From positions 10,109-74,108 of the forward strand of contig PDHQ01000030.1 in assembly GCA_003339415.1 (NCBI GenBank): a stretch of DNA of 64,000 bases. The letters are read 5' to 3'. A program made the position numbers and the translations under genes. How positions within the stretch are numbered: the stretch's first letter is position 1; the number at the start of each line of letters is the position of its first letter. Below the pieces are notes generated by a model. The model was not told the origin of the DNA and did not search any database. It saw nothing but the letters and a program-made list of their open reading frames with translations. Shown in pieces: positions 50,721 through 63,029 of the stretch. Source of the DNA: Ophiocordyceps camponoti-saundersi (nom. inval.). Lineage: Eukaryota; Ascomycota; Sordariomycetes; Hypocreales; Ophiocordycipitaceae.

Positions 50721-52161
50721 GCGGATTTATACGTGATGTCTTGAGAGGCAACAGGCGTTTCGTGGCGCGATGGGTGATGAGCAAGCCTTCAGGCTCCCCC
50801 TTTTCCCCCTCTCCTTTCTTTGCTTCTTTTCTTCGGAGAGATCGGGCGGTAGTAACTCCGCTTGAACCAGCGCACGAAACGCAGTGAGCTATTGAGAGAC
50901 AAGCCGCTGCTGGTGTGCGGACAGCAGACCTTGGATACAGACGGGTTATTGAAGTCGAGTGTGAGGGGCGAAGGGCTCCCAGCACATAGTCTTTGAACCG
51001 AACATGGTTTGTGCATTTGATAGCGAGATAAGTAGGTACCACAAGCACCGCTTCACGGCAACCATGTTGCGTATTGGAGTTGATGAAATGACGAACCATA
51101 TCCCCTGGAAGAATACATAAGGCATCCCAAAAGTCGACCAAAGTGACCAAGTAATCTCGAAAGGTTTCCCTGGGACACCTCATTTAAAGAAGTATTGTTA
51201 TCAAAACACGCTTCGGGAGTTGCCTTTGGGAGTCAACAATGGGGGAGGCTTCTCGAAGGCATGTTTGGCAGTATACCGTAAAGTAAAGTAGACAAGTTCG
51301 ATAGACATTCAACTCCATCTACCACTTAGAAACGGGTAGGTAGTTAAGTTTCTTGACCTCAATACTCATGAGCCAGACATCGATGCTGGGAGCTTCTGTG
51401 TAGGGCGTTCTCTACTAAGAGATGTACCACTACGCTGCTTTACTGGCCGGGTCCGGCACAACAGGTCCGGCACACAAGCATCGTATGTAGACGACAGACC
51501 TTGACGCTACATCTCGTGATAAGTGTCTGAATAGTATCGTACATGTACGGGCCTACGAGTTCGCTGCTGGTCTGTGCAATGAGTGCTGAGCCGGACTATC
51601 CAGAATCACATGTTCATCCTCAGGTTACATCTCAAAAATCCAGATCATAGAACTACCAAGGCGAGAAGAAGCAGAGTCTCTATGATAAGACAGCTGCTTG
51701 CGAAAGCCAAGAGATGGAAGGCCAAGAGAACAATATCTCGTCAACGAAATTGCAAAGTAAGTGATCTTTTCTTCAGGGCTAAAGCTGTGATAGACAACTA
51801 AACTCGTGACAAGCTTCTGGAAAAGTGACACTCAGGTAGGTATATAATTATGCTGCTCTTTTCATATCTTTCCTTCTTCTCTTTTCTAAATCTTCCTTCC
51901 TATAGAACCTCAAGTCGTGGCGTCACATACCAGGCCCTGCCGTTTGTCGTATGCTTGCAAGTGCTCGAGAGGTGATAAGTGTGAGGATCCGGGTTAGGGT
52001 CAAGGTCAACATGTAAACGGGGAAAAAGAACCCTGATGGAAGTGAGATGATAGAAGGAAGGGCACGTGACTGCGAACACCTTCAACCCCACGATAGTGTC
52101 ACGTTGATCAACCATCTTCTGCCATCCACTGTCAGGTTCAAGCATTGCTCCTATTCCTACG
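50721..52161. other. Intergenic 1.4 kb, no gene seen
   Basis: Flank between SWC3 and NMT1. A basic 72-residue frame at 51583-51801 has no support. An AT-rich stretch lies at 51840-51900. Confidence 0.55.
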
Positions 52162-53908
52162 ATGCCTACGGAAGAATCCAAGCCCGTACAACCGGCAGAA
52201 AACGACGCCTCGGCCGAGGCCGCGCCCGCACCCGCGGATGACTCTGAGCACGATGAGCCTCGCGCCAGTTCCAAGTCAAAGAAGAAGAAGCGAAACAAGG
52301 CGAAAGATGTTCTGAAGCGCAAACCCGGCACTGAAAGCGAAGCCGAAATTAAGCAAGCTATTTCAGGGCTCACGCCTCAGCAGACACAGGATCTCCTCGC
52401 GCTCAACCCCAGCCTCGCTCAAGAGCTGTCTCAAGCCTCGGGCAGCTCTAATCCGACGGCCGAGCAGGCGACTGACCTGCTGCGCAAATTGAAACTCAAC
52501 GACATCATGACGGGACTGGCAGCGAGCGGGAAAAATGTCAAGGATATGGGTGCCTACAAGTTCTGGGAAACGCAGCCAGTGCCGCGCTTCGGTGAAGACG
52601 ACGGCTCCGTCGAAGAGGGCCCCTTGAGCGTTCGGACCGTCGACGAGGTTCCCAAGGAGCCGAAACCGCTACCGAATGGCTACGAGTGGGGGACGCTGGA
52701 CCTCACCAACGTCGAAGAAATGAAGGAGCTCTATGAGCTACTCAACAAGCACTACGTAGAGGACGACGAGGCCATGTTTCGCTTCAACTATTCGCCTGAA
52801 ATCCTGCGATGGTGAGCAACCCCCCTCCCTCACAAGAGAAGAAACATCATCCGCTGACGCAGACTTCAGGGCCATGATGGCGCCCGGCTGGCACAGACGT
52901 TACCACGTCGGCGTCCGAGCCTCACAGTCTCGTAAACTCGTCGCCTTCATCTCCGCCATCCCCGTTCGGCTCAGGGTTCGCACCAGAACAGTCCTCTGCT
53001 CTGAGGTCAACTTCTTGTGTATACACAAGAAGCTACGTGGGCTGCGGCTCGCCCCCGTTCTCATCCGGGAAATTACCCGCGTCAGTAACCTGAACGACGT
53101 ATGGCAGGGCGTCTACACCGCCGGTGTCGTCCTGCCCACGCCAATCAGCACGTGTCGTTACTTTCACCGCGCAATCAACTGGCAGAAGCTGAACGACTGT
53201 GGCTTCAGCCCGCTGCCGCCGGGGAGCAAGCCACAGTACCAGGTGCGCAAGTATGCGCTTCCAGATGAGACGTCGACGCGCGGCCTGCGCGCCATGAAAG
53301 CCGAAGACGTAGACGCTGTTATCAGCCTACTGGAGCGTTACCTCGCCCGGTTCGACATGGCGCCCGAATTTACGCGCGAGGAGGCTTTACATTGGTTCAT
53401 ACCAAAGGCTGATGCAGAGCAAGTCATCTGGTCTTATGTGGTCGAGGTAAGAGGTCAGGAGGTTAGAAGGGAAAAGAAGGTTCCTTTGGCTGACTCCCGT
53501 TCTCAGGACAAGGATAAAAAGTTGACCGACTTTTTCTCCTTCTTCTGCGTGGAATCTTCCGTCATCAACAATTCCAAGCACGATGTCATTCGCGTCGCTT
53601 ACATGTTCTACTATGCATCCGACGCCGGTCTGATGCAGCCTCCAGACCGGTCAGCGCTCAAGTCTCGGCTCAACAGCCTTGTCAACGACGCACTCATTCT
53701 CGCCAAGCGGGCTAAGCTCGACGTCTTCAATGCTCTCACCCTCATGGACAACACACTTTTTCTGGAGCAGCAAAAGTTTGGCCCCGGGGACGGTCAACTT
53801 CACTACTACCTCTTCAACTACAGGGCGAACCGCATCGCCGGCGGCGTCAACAAAAGGAATCAGTTGGACGAGGGCGGAGGCAGCGGCATAGGTCTGGTAA
53901 TGCCTTGA
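52162..53908 (+). CDS. NMT1: N-myristoyltransferase
   Basis: CDS 52162..52811, 52870..53446, 53507..53908, 542 residues. The enzyme transfers myristate from myristoyl-CoA to N-terminal glycines. The N-terminus is charged with a Lys-rich ribosome-binding-like patch ([12 protein letters not shown]), then [12 protein letters not shown], the substrate-binding segment [19 protein letters not shown], the catalytic [13 protein letters not shown] motif and the peptide-binding [15 protein letters not shown]. The C-terminus ends in GLVMP, where the family usually has a terminal Leu or Gln carboxylate as catalytic base. Both introns are GT-AG; the second is 60 bp and in frame, so it could be read through, but the family has no such insertion. 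The Arg-to-Leu-like KLRGLRLAP segment replaces the usual KLRSKRLAP wording. Confidence 0.94.
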
Positions 53909-54183
53909 CAGACTTGCGGTGGTAACTGAGACTGAGGGTATCGGACCAATCCCTTGTCTGTATGTATGAGGTATCTGAAGAGGTTCATCCCTTACATAAA
54001 AAAGGGATGAGGATGGTGCTGAGAACGGCTTAGGTGAAAGAGAGAGAGATAACGACGAAAGGAGAAATAAAGAAACCCAAGTGCTCGCTATTTGCCCAGC
54101 AAGTGAAGGTGACGTAAACCAGTCCCCGGCCAGCCAGAGTCGATCGTTTGACTTCATTCACTCGTAAATCAGAGGGACGCCTC

Positions 54184-55308
54184 TTACTCCTTATCGTCAA
54201 GCCGATGCCAGGCCTCAAGGTTCTCTTCCAGAACACGGTTGAACCATTCCCCCTTCTCGACACATGTCGCGTGACCAACGCCGTCGAGGACATGGGAAAT
54301 GCCGGGTTCCACAACCTTTATGAGGGCTAGACCGTATCGTGTGTCGATAACGCGATCGTCGCTACCATGGATGACCAGTATCCTTCGTCGACCAACGGCA
54401 TCGGCCATGCGTCGCAGCTGTTCATTTGACTTGCAATGCCACACGGCGGCGATGCCCTGCAATAGGTATCCCAGACTAGTGTAGTTTGCGTCACGACGTT
54501 TCCACAGTTCCTGCGCCTGGAAGCGTTGAAAGTTGGAGTCGAAGCGGCCGTATTCCTTGGCCGACGATGACGACGGAAGAGGGCTTTCGTCCGGCGCAGC
54601 GAGCCACTCGTCGCCGAAGATGCGACGCGAAGTATCGAGTATGGTCCTTTCCTCCGATCGTGGGGTCAACATGCTGAGCCGTTCGGCCACGGCGGCAGCG
54701 GAGTCGGCCAAAGTAGGCATGTTTTCCCCTTCACCGCCCCGGAGACGAGCGGCAGTAGAGAGCAGAGTCAAGGAGCGGACCCTTTCCGGCACAGCATAGG
54801 CAAGCTCCTGAGCAATCATGCCGCCGAGCGAGATGCCGACGATGTTGACCTCCCTCAAACCAGTCCATCCGACAGCGTCGAGAACGTCGATGACATCCCT
54901 GGCCATCTCGCTGGTAGAGTAGCGACAAAGGGGCTTATCGCTCAGGCCCATACCGCGATTATCCAGGAGGAGGACGGAGAAGCGGTCGGCCCGCTCGTGG
55001 CCGAAATACAGCGTCTGACCCTGCCATGTCGTCATGATGCCGGCCAGACCCATGATGAGGCATAGCTTGATGGGCCCGGAGCCGTGAATCTCCCACGCGA
55101 TGCGCAGCGGACCTCCTCGGTCTTGGCCTACTTTGGTCTTGCCGGACGAGGTCGGTTCCAAAGACCATACTGCGCCGGGGAAGGAGGGGTGATTGACCGT
55201 CTCCTCGACGGACGAGGGGTAAAAACTAAGTGGCGAGGCGTCAAAAGGGAGGGATATCGGGAGTAAAGTAGGGGAAGAAATGACTTACTCGGTCGCCTTG
55301 TTGACCAT
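54184..55308 (-). CDS. Alpha/beta-hydrolase of the fungal haloperoxidase-like type
   Basis: CDS complement(54184..55225, 55289..55308), 353 residues. A 20 bp first exon codes MVNKAT plus two bases. The 63 bp intron has GT-AG ends and joins to FYPSSVEETVNHPSFPGAVW, an N-terminus that resembles the family. Fold markers: KLCLIMGLAGIMTTWQGQT (oxyanion strand), LLLDNRGMGLSDKP, the nucleophile serine in NIVGISLGGMIAQELA, the acid in LVIHGSDDRVID and the histidine in VLDGVGHATCVEK. All three catalytic residues are present. The substrate is unknown; such proteins are annotated as esterases, lipases or haloperoxidase-like. A reading from 55168 (MVFGTD) is out of frame with the hydrolase, which is why the upstream exon is needed. 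Confidence 0.85.
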
Positions 55309-55632
55309 ATTGTCGTCAAACCACGTTGATGGATTTTACAGCGAAGTTGTTGTAATGGGATATGGACGTGTTCGAGTAATAGTTATTTAATCCGGCTCTT
55401 CCTTCCACCCAGCCTGATTCAGCCAGAAGATTTTACGACAAATCTCAAATCCCTTTGTGAATTGCGTGTCTTCGAAATAAGCCATTCGCACACTTTCACA
55501 TGCTGTTATAGCCACCGATCCCGTCTACCATGCAACCCATATACACATCGACCAGGCACAAACACTGTGGCAGGGGCCTTCGGACTCGTCTTGCAGCCCG
55601 AAGACCGATTGGATAGCACTTTAGAGTGTAGT

Positions 55633-56647
55633 CTACCTCTCGCCCGCCATCCGTCGACCCTGTACCTCCCCTAGCGCCTTGGTCCCGCTCAGGAACGCGG
55701 AAACGCCGACGAGGCCGGCCATCGGCAATGTCTGAAACAAGTTCCAACCACCGTGGTAGCGGTAGAAGACGAATTCCATGCCCACGACGGAGCCGAAGAA
55801 GACAGCGTGAGACAGGGGGGCACGTGAAAAGGCCTTGGTAGCATGCCAGAAATTTGCCTGGAAAAGTAGCCACTGTCGTCGACATTGGATCAGCTGACGT
55901 CAAGCGCACGCGGAGGCGTCCCGCAATGACATAACGAATAAACTTGCCGTGACTAAGATAGTTGGCACGCTGGCAAACACTGCAAGAGCGAAAGCTAGAG
56001 AAACAATCCGCGGCGGGCTCTTTGGGTCCGCCCGGTAGGTGTGCAATATTTCGGGCAGCTGAACGTATCTCAGGGACGCTTCGTGACTGGGCGTCGTGCT
56101 GGCAGCGTCCAGCGTCAATTCGAAGTCGAACACGGGCGTCACCGAGCCTCGTGTGGTACCGGTCGAGCCCAAGACAAGACTTGCCTGCAGCGGCGCCTTG
56201 GCGAGTAGCAGCTGCGTTGGGAGATCCCTTTGGCTCTATTCATCCCGTCGGTCAATGGTCCTATGGGATCAAGACTGAGAGAAAGACGTACGAATTGGAC
56301 TGTGCCCTTGCCTGACTGCTTGACTGTGAGGGGAAACGGAACCTCGAGGCCGGACGAATCCTTGACGATGAGTAAAGCTTGTCCAGGTCTCTTCGCCTTT
56401 GCTTCGTCGTCCAGTGTGGTTAGAGACACTTTCATCGTGTCCTTCGGACCAAGTAGCACCACGCCTGGGACCTTGTTGGAGGTGGAAAACCTGCAGTCGT
56501 CAGTTGAGGCTAGCCAACAGATGGGGCCAAGACTCGCTTCTTTGTGATGCTCTTGACGGTGACGGATGCATCAGAAAAGCTCCAAGAAGCAGCTGCGTTA
56601 GCCGCGCCGATGAGGGCCAGCACCGTCGAGGCCGTGGAGAGACGCAT
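55633..56647 (-). CDS. SWP1: Oligosaccharyltransferase subunit Swp1/ribophorin II
   Basis: CDS complement(55633..55872, 55948..56235, 56292..56490, 56538..56647), 278 residues. Signal peptide at 1-19 (MRLSTASTVLALIGAANAA), lumenal beta-rich domain (GVVLLGPKDTMKVSLTTLDD, then QRDLPTQLLLAKAPLQASL) and C-terminal membrane spans (RIVSLAFALAVFASVPTILV; FFGSVVGMEFVFY; FQTLPMAGLVGVSAFLSG). Swp1 is part of the ER complex that attaches N-glycans. The first and third introns need GC donors (AA|GCGAGT and ACG|GCAAGT); only these keep the family reading frame and restore TKKFSTSN and ILVTWLLFQANFWH. The middle intron is GT-AG. The length agrees with yeast Swp1 (286). Confidence 0.85.
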
Positions 56648-57185
56648 TGTGTTGCGGTAATCGATAGCTGGGAGAAGAGAGGCCAGTTAGACGAAGCTGT
56701 CGATGATCCACCTATGGTGTTTACGTGTATGAGAATACTGGGTGGGATTACGTGGTCAAGGTGGCGCTGTGGCTTATTGTGGCGGTCATGACAAGGTGCA
56801 GTATGAATTGGGATATTGGCACGGTACCCGAATTAGGGGTCCCTTATCAAGTTATCATGAACTATCAGTTTGCTTTCAGTTGCTCATGACTACCTACCTA
56901 CCTATCTACTACTAGCAGATAGGAAGGAGCGGCTACGTAGCCGCTCTTTAGTCAGTAGGGTAAATACAGATGTTGGAAAGATCAGAAGTTTCATGAACCT
57001 GTTATATGGAGCTTCTCGGCTGCTCGCAGATCGAACATAGAGAGCGTCTCGCTGGCCGGTGGAAGACGTCTCTCAGGGTCAGACCTATTTGCTGCCGCAA
57101 AGGCAGGTAGGTAAGTGGGCGACAAGGTATTCTATCAGTCTATCAACGAACATGCGCCGGCCAACGCAAACTATCCTGCCATTCA
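56648..57185. other. Intergenic, no gene seen
   Basis: About 540 bp between two minus-strand genes, with a TACC run at 56891-56903. Confidence 0.5.
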
Positions 57186-58264
57186 TTAGATGGCCATCCA
57201 CTCCTTAACAAAAGCCGTCACAATCTTGGCCCAGTCCCGCACTGTCGCCATGTCCAAGTGCTCTGCATCGTCGGACATTGTATGCCACACTGCAGGAAAC
57301 GGTGACGGAATGATGTGCAAGATGGGGACACCGCGGTGCATGAACGGGAGATGATCGTCTGAGATACCGCCGTGGCCGGCCGACATGGTCTCGTTGTCGG
57401 GCAGAAACGGTTGCGAGGTATTGCTCTCTAGGAGGCCCAGGGAGCGCATACGCATCTCAACGTTGGCCATCATCTGGTAGGCCCAGTGGGTTGGGGAAAA
57501 GTAAGAAGGGACGCGCGGGTCTTTAGAGCCTAGGAGATCGAGCAGCACCATCAGGCTGATGGAATCGAGCCAAGATCGAAATATGGAGAGGGGTGGATTG
57601 AGCGTCGACTCCCATTCCGCAGATAATGCTCTTTCCCGACGTCAGCGGAGATGAGATGGACGAGAAACACTGCTAACCTGGCACCATAGAGTGAGTCACT
57701 GTCCGTCCAGGTGAGGAAAGCCTCTTCTCCGTCTAAGAGAATGATCTGAACGCCTTCTTCGTTCTCAACTTGGTTCTCGCCGTCGCCAGACGCCCACTTT
57801 TTGGTCAGAGCGGCGTCTATGGTTCGAGCGACGTGCAACAACATCGCGCAAGGGGCGGCGCTGTCGGTGGCGCCTAGGAAGTTGTCGGGCTTGTACTTGC
57901 TATCGTAATGAGCGACAAGTGTGAGGCGCGAGAAGCGGCCGACAGTCGCCCCGGGAGGATCACGGCGAAAAATAAGGTTGGCAAAGGGCACATCGCGGTC
58001 ACCACTGACGGGCGTCTTCGATGTCGAGTTTTGCCAAACAAGCTTCCAGTCTGGCAAGTTGGCGGCGAAGAAGTCGACAAAGTGCCGCTGAACCTTTTCC
58101 GAGCCATCGGTTCCGGAAACGCGCGGGATGAGGATGGGGCCGAGGAGCTTGCTGTCGAAGTCGTCGCCGGGCCCGGGGACCCGCCGCAGGTCATCGTCTG
58201 CGAGCTGCGCCATGCGGGCCAGCGACAGCACTACCGGCGTCAGCAGGGCGCAGCGAAGGAGCAT
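57186..58264 (-). CDS. Secreted glutaminyl-peptide cyclotransferase (M28 fold)
   Basis: CDS complement(57186..57630, 57678..58264), 343 residues, with a 47 bp GT-AG intron. A signal peptide is likely (MLLRCALLTPVVLSLARM). The enzyme converts N-terminal Gln to pyroglutamate on secreted peptides. Residues matching human QPCT are present: zinc Asp in LGATDSAAP, the Glu pair in LLDGEEAFLTW, the Asp in LLDLLGSKDP, the Asp in GISDDHLPF, and Trp-His in AVWHTMSDDAEH. The second exon begins RALSAEWESTLNPPLSIFRS. Two N-glycosylation-type sites are visible (QNST, ESNTS). The next gene upstream is on the opposite strand. Confidence 0.92.
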
Positions 58265-59332
58265 CTCGTCATTCCCGGCACCACCGGCGTCTCAAGCGCC
58301 CGCAGTCGGGGAGAATCGACACTAGATTGAGGGATGATGATATGAAAGGAGCTACTAATTCACGTCATAGTACGGATAGATGCTGATGCCTTTGTCTGGG
58401 TCTTGACCACGTGATCATACTTTAAGGCCACCTACCACTACTAGGCTACAAAGCGCTAGGCAACCTACAAAAAGTTGTCCTTCTTGTGTATCCGTACTTG
58501 AGGCCCATCTCCCTCTATCATTGTCTGAATGCGTCGACCAGGTATGATCTTTTGAATGGCTGTTGTGTCAGTTGGCGGTTGTGTTAAAGCCACTGACAAC
58601 TACTCCGTACAAAAGGCCACTTCTTCCAACGTATGTATGTATGTAAGTCAACGTGCCTGATAGAGACTAGAGACACAGCATGAACCAGCTACAGCCAGGA
58701 TCAGGAGCATGCTTCGCCACCGAAGCGAGACTTGACGTCTTCCTTTGATATTTAAGGCGTGCTGAAGGGGAGAACCTCTATTATGCGAGACAATCATTCA
58801 TGCTTGCATCTTCATTTCCAACGAAATTGTCCAATCGGCGGCCACTGCTGTCTAAGACATGGTGTATAAGTAGCATCGTTACTATGTACGAATAGATTTC
58901 AATGCAGCCAACTTCAACGCAAGCGGTCATGGACTCATGGCACATCAGCTGAGTCAGCCTCTTGACCTATTTTCCATCCCCTGAATTAAGTAGACGGAGG
59001 GACGAGGCTGAGGCCTGTGCACCTCCATTCCACCGCCCTCAGTCTTTTCCTCGTCCTCGGCGGCCACGAATCCGCTGTCCATCGTTGCGGCGCATCTCGT
59101 CCATCGCTAGAGCCAGGTCTGTTTAAGCCCCACGCGTTCCGGCCGATCGCGGTATTTCGTCGACAGCAAGGGCGCGTCTTCCCTCGTCAAGATAGGGGTA
59201 TCCCGGCGGCATACCCAGAAAGAGATAGAGCGAGAGACGAAATATAGAAGACAACGACGAGAAAAGGGAGGAATTAAAAAAAAGAATCAAAGACCAATAC
59301 AAGCGGGAGGTTGGCGTGACACAGATCCGGCC
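58265..59332. other. Divergent intergenic 1.1 kb
   Basis: No gene is seen. There is a TATG repeat at 58632-58645 and a purine-rich leader at 59210-59320 before the transporter start codon. Confidence 0.55.
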
Positions 59333-60682
59333 ATGTCGACCATGTCGGACAAGAAGAGCGACGACGACTTCACCGTCCGCGTACCCGACAACTTAACGGA
59401 GAAGCAGCTATTCAACAGCTCGATATCGCCTCGCGATGGCCGCCGTCCCTCCCTCTTCGCCAAGCCCGGCGCGTCGCTGCTCGCCTCGGTGGAGAATAGC
59501 GGCGGCGTCTCCGTGGCTGCTTACTGTCTTTCGTCGATCAGCATGACGCTCGTCAACAAGTACGTCGTCTCCGGCAATCAGTGGAATTTGCATCTGCTAT
59601 ATCTGGCTATTCAGGTACGACTTCATCCCCGCCACTGACTCTTATGGGTTCTTACAATTCTTCCTCAGTCTGTTGTTGGTACCTTTACCATTCTGGTCTG
59701 CAAGCAGGCCGGCCTCATCAAGGATCTCGACCCCTTTGACTCCAAGAGGGCGAAAAAATGTGCGTTTACTTCTCGCCCATCTTGCTTCTGGTCGCTAACG
59801 TCACAACGCAGGGTTCCCCATTTCGCTATTGCTGGTCGGCATGATCTTCACTGGAAACAAAGCTCTGCAGTTTCTATCGGTCCCCGTATACACCATCTTC
59901 AAGAACCTAACCATCATCGTCATTGCATATGGAGAGGTGTTGTGGTTCGGCGGTAGCGTTAGCCCTTTGTCGCTTGTATCCTTTGTCCTGATGGTGTCGA
60001 GCTCCATGTTGGCTGCTTGGGCGGACTTTCACCTTGTGAAGACAGATACGCACAAGGTCGCCAACGCCTCAGCGGCCTCACTGAGCGCCGGATATGCCTG
60101 GATGGGCACCAATGTCTTTTGCTCGGCGCTATACGTGCTAAGCATGCGCAAGGCTATCAAAATCACCAATCTCAAGAACTGGGACGGTTGGTGACATCCT
60201 GAGAAAAGTGTACGACGAACTCGCTGACGAAGTAAACAGTCATGTTCTACAACAACCTGCTGACAATCCCGGTACTGGTCTTATCCTCTCTGTTGATGGA
60301 GGACTGGTCGGGCGCGAACCTACTGCGCAACTTCCCGCCCGCGACACGCCAGAACCTGCTCATCGGCATGGTTTACTCCGGCCTGGCAGCCATCTTCATC
60401 TCCTACTGCACGGCGTGGTGTATCCGCGCCACCTCTTCGACGACTTACGCCATGGCCGGCGCCCTCAACAAGCTCCCCATGGCCGTCGCCGGCCTTGTCT
60501 TCTTTTCCGACCCCGTCACCTTCGGCAGCGTGACCGCCATCATCCTCGGCTTCATCAGCGGCCTCATCTACACCTGGACCAAGACAAAGAAGTCGCATCA
60601 ACCAGGTCTCCCTACCGCCGTCAGCCGCGCGGGTTCAGGGCCTTCGTCTCCGCACGACAAGGCCGACGTAGCCAAGGATTGA
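59333..60682 (+). CDS. Golgi GDP-mannose transporter
   Basis: CDS 59333..59614, 59669..59759, 59812..60186, 60240..60682, 396 residues. This nucleotide-sugar/drug-transporter-superfamily protein carries GDP-mannose into the Golgi in exchange for GMP, feeding mannan synthesis. Seen: the N-terminal cytosolic region (about 60 residues), VAAYCLSSISMTLVNKYVVS (first helix), SVPVYTIFKNLTIIVIAYGE with the FKNLT motif, and MAGALNKLPMAVAGLVFF with the GALNK motif that binds the guanine nucleotide. All three introns are GT-AG (52 to 54 bp) and keep the frame. A short ER-exit-type, Lys-rich C-terminus follows (TKTKKSHQ). A second Met at residue 4 could be used. Confidence 0.95.
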
Positions 60683-61173
60683 CGACGGTTAGAAAACGTT
60701 TAAGAGAAGGGGCTAAGAGGGTATGGACATCGCATGACAAGATTTGGGAACGACAATTTTTCGTCGCTTACGCTGTATATAATTCAGATGCTTCGCGCAT
60801 CTACACGCATACTATTGACGAAGAATCCGAGGGGTGATGGACGGGCAAACGGGGACGATGCTCAAGTTTTGTGGCTGACGTTAATTTCACGGCCTGCTTC
60901 ATATAATGATGTTCATCGCTTCGTCTGCTCGTATCCCTTTCGGGATAAGAGGCCAAAGAAGAAGAAGCCAGCTTCAACGCCGTAAAGGCAGACGAGAAAC
61001 CAAAATATAAGCTTTCTTCAAGTCAACTTGCTCTCCCATGCACCGGAAGTATGCCTCGTTTTCACACTCCGCCAATTTCCATGTATGCATATTAGCAAGG
61101 GAAAGCAACGAAAGAGCAGTACTCGGGGCCTGGTATCCCAATCGCCGTACTCCCCCAATTATGCAACGCCGAC
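60683..61173. other. Convergent intergenic spacer
   Basis: 3' flanks of the transporter and phosphotransferase genes. No gene or notable repeat is seen. Confidence 0.5.
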
Positions 61174-62516
61174 TTATCGATCCTTGAGGGCTTGAGCTCG
61201 CTTGTTGGCCAGCTGCTGCTCCTTGGGAATGGTGAGGGCGTTGATGCCGAGAAAGTTACATATGCTCGTGACGACGAGAAAGGCCCAGCGGAAGTAGACG
61301 ACGAGAGCGAAGACGAAGTAGGCCTGCAGGTACAGCAGCTCTAGGTGAGCGCTCACGGCGGGTAGGCCGAGAAACGGGAGGTTACCGAGGACGGCTCCTC
61401 CGACAAGCGGGAAAAGCATGACGGTCCAGTAAGGAAAAGGTTGGCGCGTCAGGTGAGCGAGTATCATCTTGGTCGTCATGCGGCCAAAGACGAAGGACAT
61501 GGTCAGGCAGAAGAGGACGAGATGGTTGTCGCGCATCAGCGTGCTGTGAGGTGAAAAGACCCAGGCGCCGATGGACAAGGTGTAGACGGCCATGGGCGTC
61601 CACTCGAGGAAGACGGGCGCGATGGGGAGCTTCTTGCTGCGACGTGCGAGGACGACGTGGTAGACGCAAAAAGGTACGTGGAACACGAGCAACGACGAGA
61701 TGATGAGGCTGATCCAGATGTCGCGACATGTCGTCTCGCCCAGAAGCTGTGCCACGCCGACGGGGAGGACACGGCTGAGGATGTGGGCGATGGGCTGGGT
61801 CCAGATATCGGGCCCGTAAACGCCGGAAAGGGCCATGATGGCCGACGCGATCAACAGGCCCTCGGTCGGCCCGTTGAAGACGCCCAGGTAGAGCGTGTGG
61901 GTGTGATACGTCTCCCAGGTGGAGAAGAACATGGGAAGGCAAGGACAGAGTGCGGTGAAGACGCCGGCACGCGAGGGCCCGAGGCCCATGGCGGCCGTCT
62001 CAAGCAGGCTGGCGAGGGTGCAGTTAAGAGAGTCGATGCCATGGTCGAAGAGTTCGCCGAGGCCGCTCGAGGTGCCGGTTCGCCGCGCCTGTTTACCGTC
62101 GACGTTGTCCATGGTCTGATACATGAAGAGGCCGAAGGAGAAGCTAAAGTACACCCAGGCCGGGCCAGGGCCGACCAGGTCCGGCATGCACAGAACGAGC
62201 AGTCCGACGTTTCCAAGGATGAAGAAGAAGCCGAGAAGCGTCACCATGTTCGGAGCGAGCCACATGGGAAGCACGCGGACGAAGGCATTCCACTGTGAAA
62301 GGTGAGCGGGAGCTTTCGACAGACGAAAGCGAGACGAACCCAGGGTCCAAGAACATATTTCGACACGGGAGACTTATCGACAGCCGAATACTTGTACGAT
62401 CTAAGATGCATAAGCGCCTCATCCGAGATGCACTCGGCAGCGGCCGTCCCTGTATCGTCGTCAGCCTCCATCGAAGGGAAGGCAGCCGTAGCCAACGCAC
62501 GGCTGTTGATGGCCAT
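61174..62516 (-). CDS. Choline/ethanolamine phosphotransferase (Cpt1/Ept1)
   Basis: CDS complement(61174..62292, 62340..62516), 431 residues, with a 47 bp GT-AG intron. The enzyme joins CDP-choline or CDP-ethanolamine to diacylglycerol in the ER, the last Kennedy-pathway step. Exon 1 codes SDEALMHLRSYKYSAVDKSP and ends KYVLGPW; splicing gives WWNAFVRVLPMWLAPNMVTL, as in the family. The CDP-alcohol phosphotransferase motif DG-x2-AR-x8-G-x3-D-x3-D is complete in NVDGKQARRTGTSSGLG plus ELFDHGID. About eight membrane spans follow. Sequence does not decide between choline and ethanolamine preference. Read-through of the intron would break the motif order. Confidence 0.94.
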
Positions 62517-63029
62517 GGCGGCTGCCAGGCCGGTGGAGGAAGATTCGCGAGGTTGCGGCCCGAGACCTCGCGGTCGCCGAAAACCGTCGGATGCCGGGGG
62601 AGACGTAAGAGGCTGCGGAGCGTGGCCGATCGGAGATGAAGTGGACGGAGGCTATTGAAACGGGAGAGATTTTGCGCCGCCTATGGGCCAGGCGGCGGTT
62701 TCGGCGGCTGACGTCGCGTTAGGGGTTTTGCCTGATCTGCCTCCAGAGCGCTAACATGCGATGTCGTGGGAGGGCGCCATGTAGTCACAAGGTACTCTAC
62801 GGTAGACTCACAGCCTCTACGATACTTGCAAGCACATCTACCAGTTTTATGCACCTCATCCCCAACATTGGATCACATCCGTGTATTGCAAAAGGCTTCT
62901 TTTCAACTGCCACGTACCTGACAAGGCACCCAATATCCGTACTGGAAACCAAGCCAATCCAATCCAATCCATGTCCAACTCCATTACGATTATAACTGAC
63001 GGGAGCTACTCCAATTACTTCCCCGACTC
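62517..63029. other. Promoter side of phosphotransferase gene; no gene seen
   Basis: About 510 bp between two minus-strand genes. No gene or notable repeat is seen. Confidence 0.5.

Noticed and set aside
51583..51801. 72-residue basic frame between SWC3 and NMT1
   Set aside because: No start context, domain, signal or conserved pattern; fits chance.
53447..53506. Extra 20 residues in NMT1 if the in-frame intron is retained
   Set aside because: The 60 bp has clean GT-AG ends, and the family has no insertion here.
54959..55168. Start MVFGTDLV for the hydrolase at 54184
   Set aside because: It is out of frame with the catalytic motifs; the spliced 20 bp first exon gives the family N-terminus in frame.
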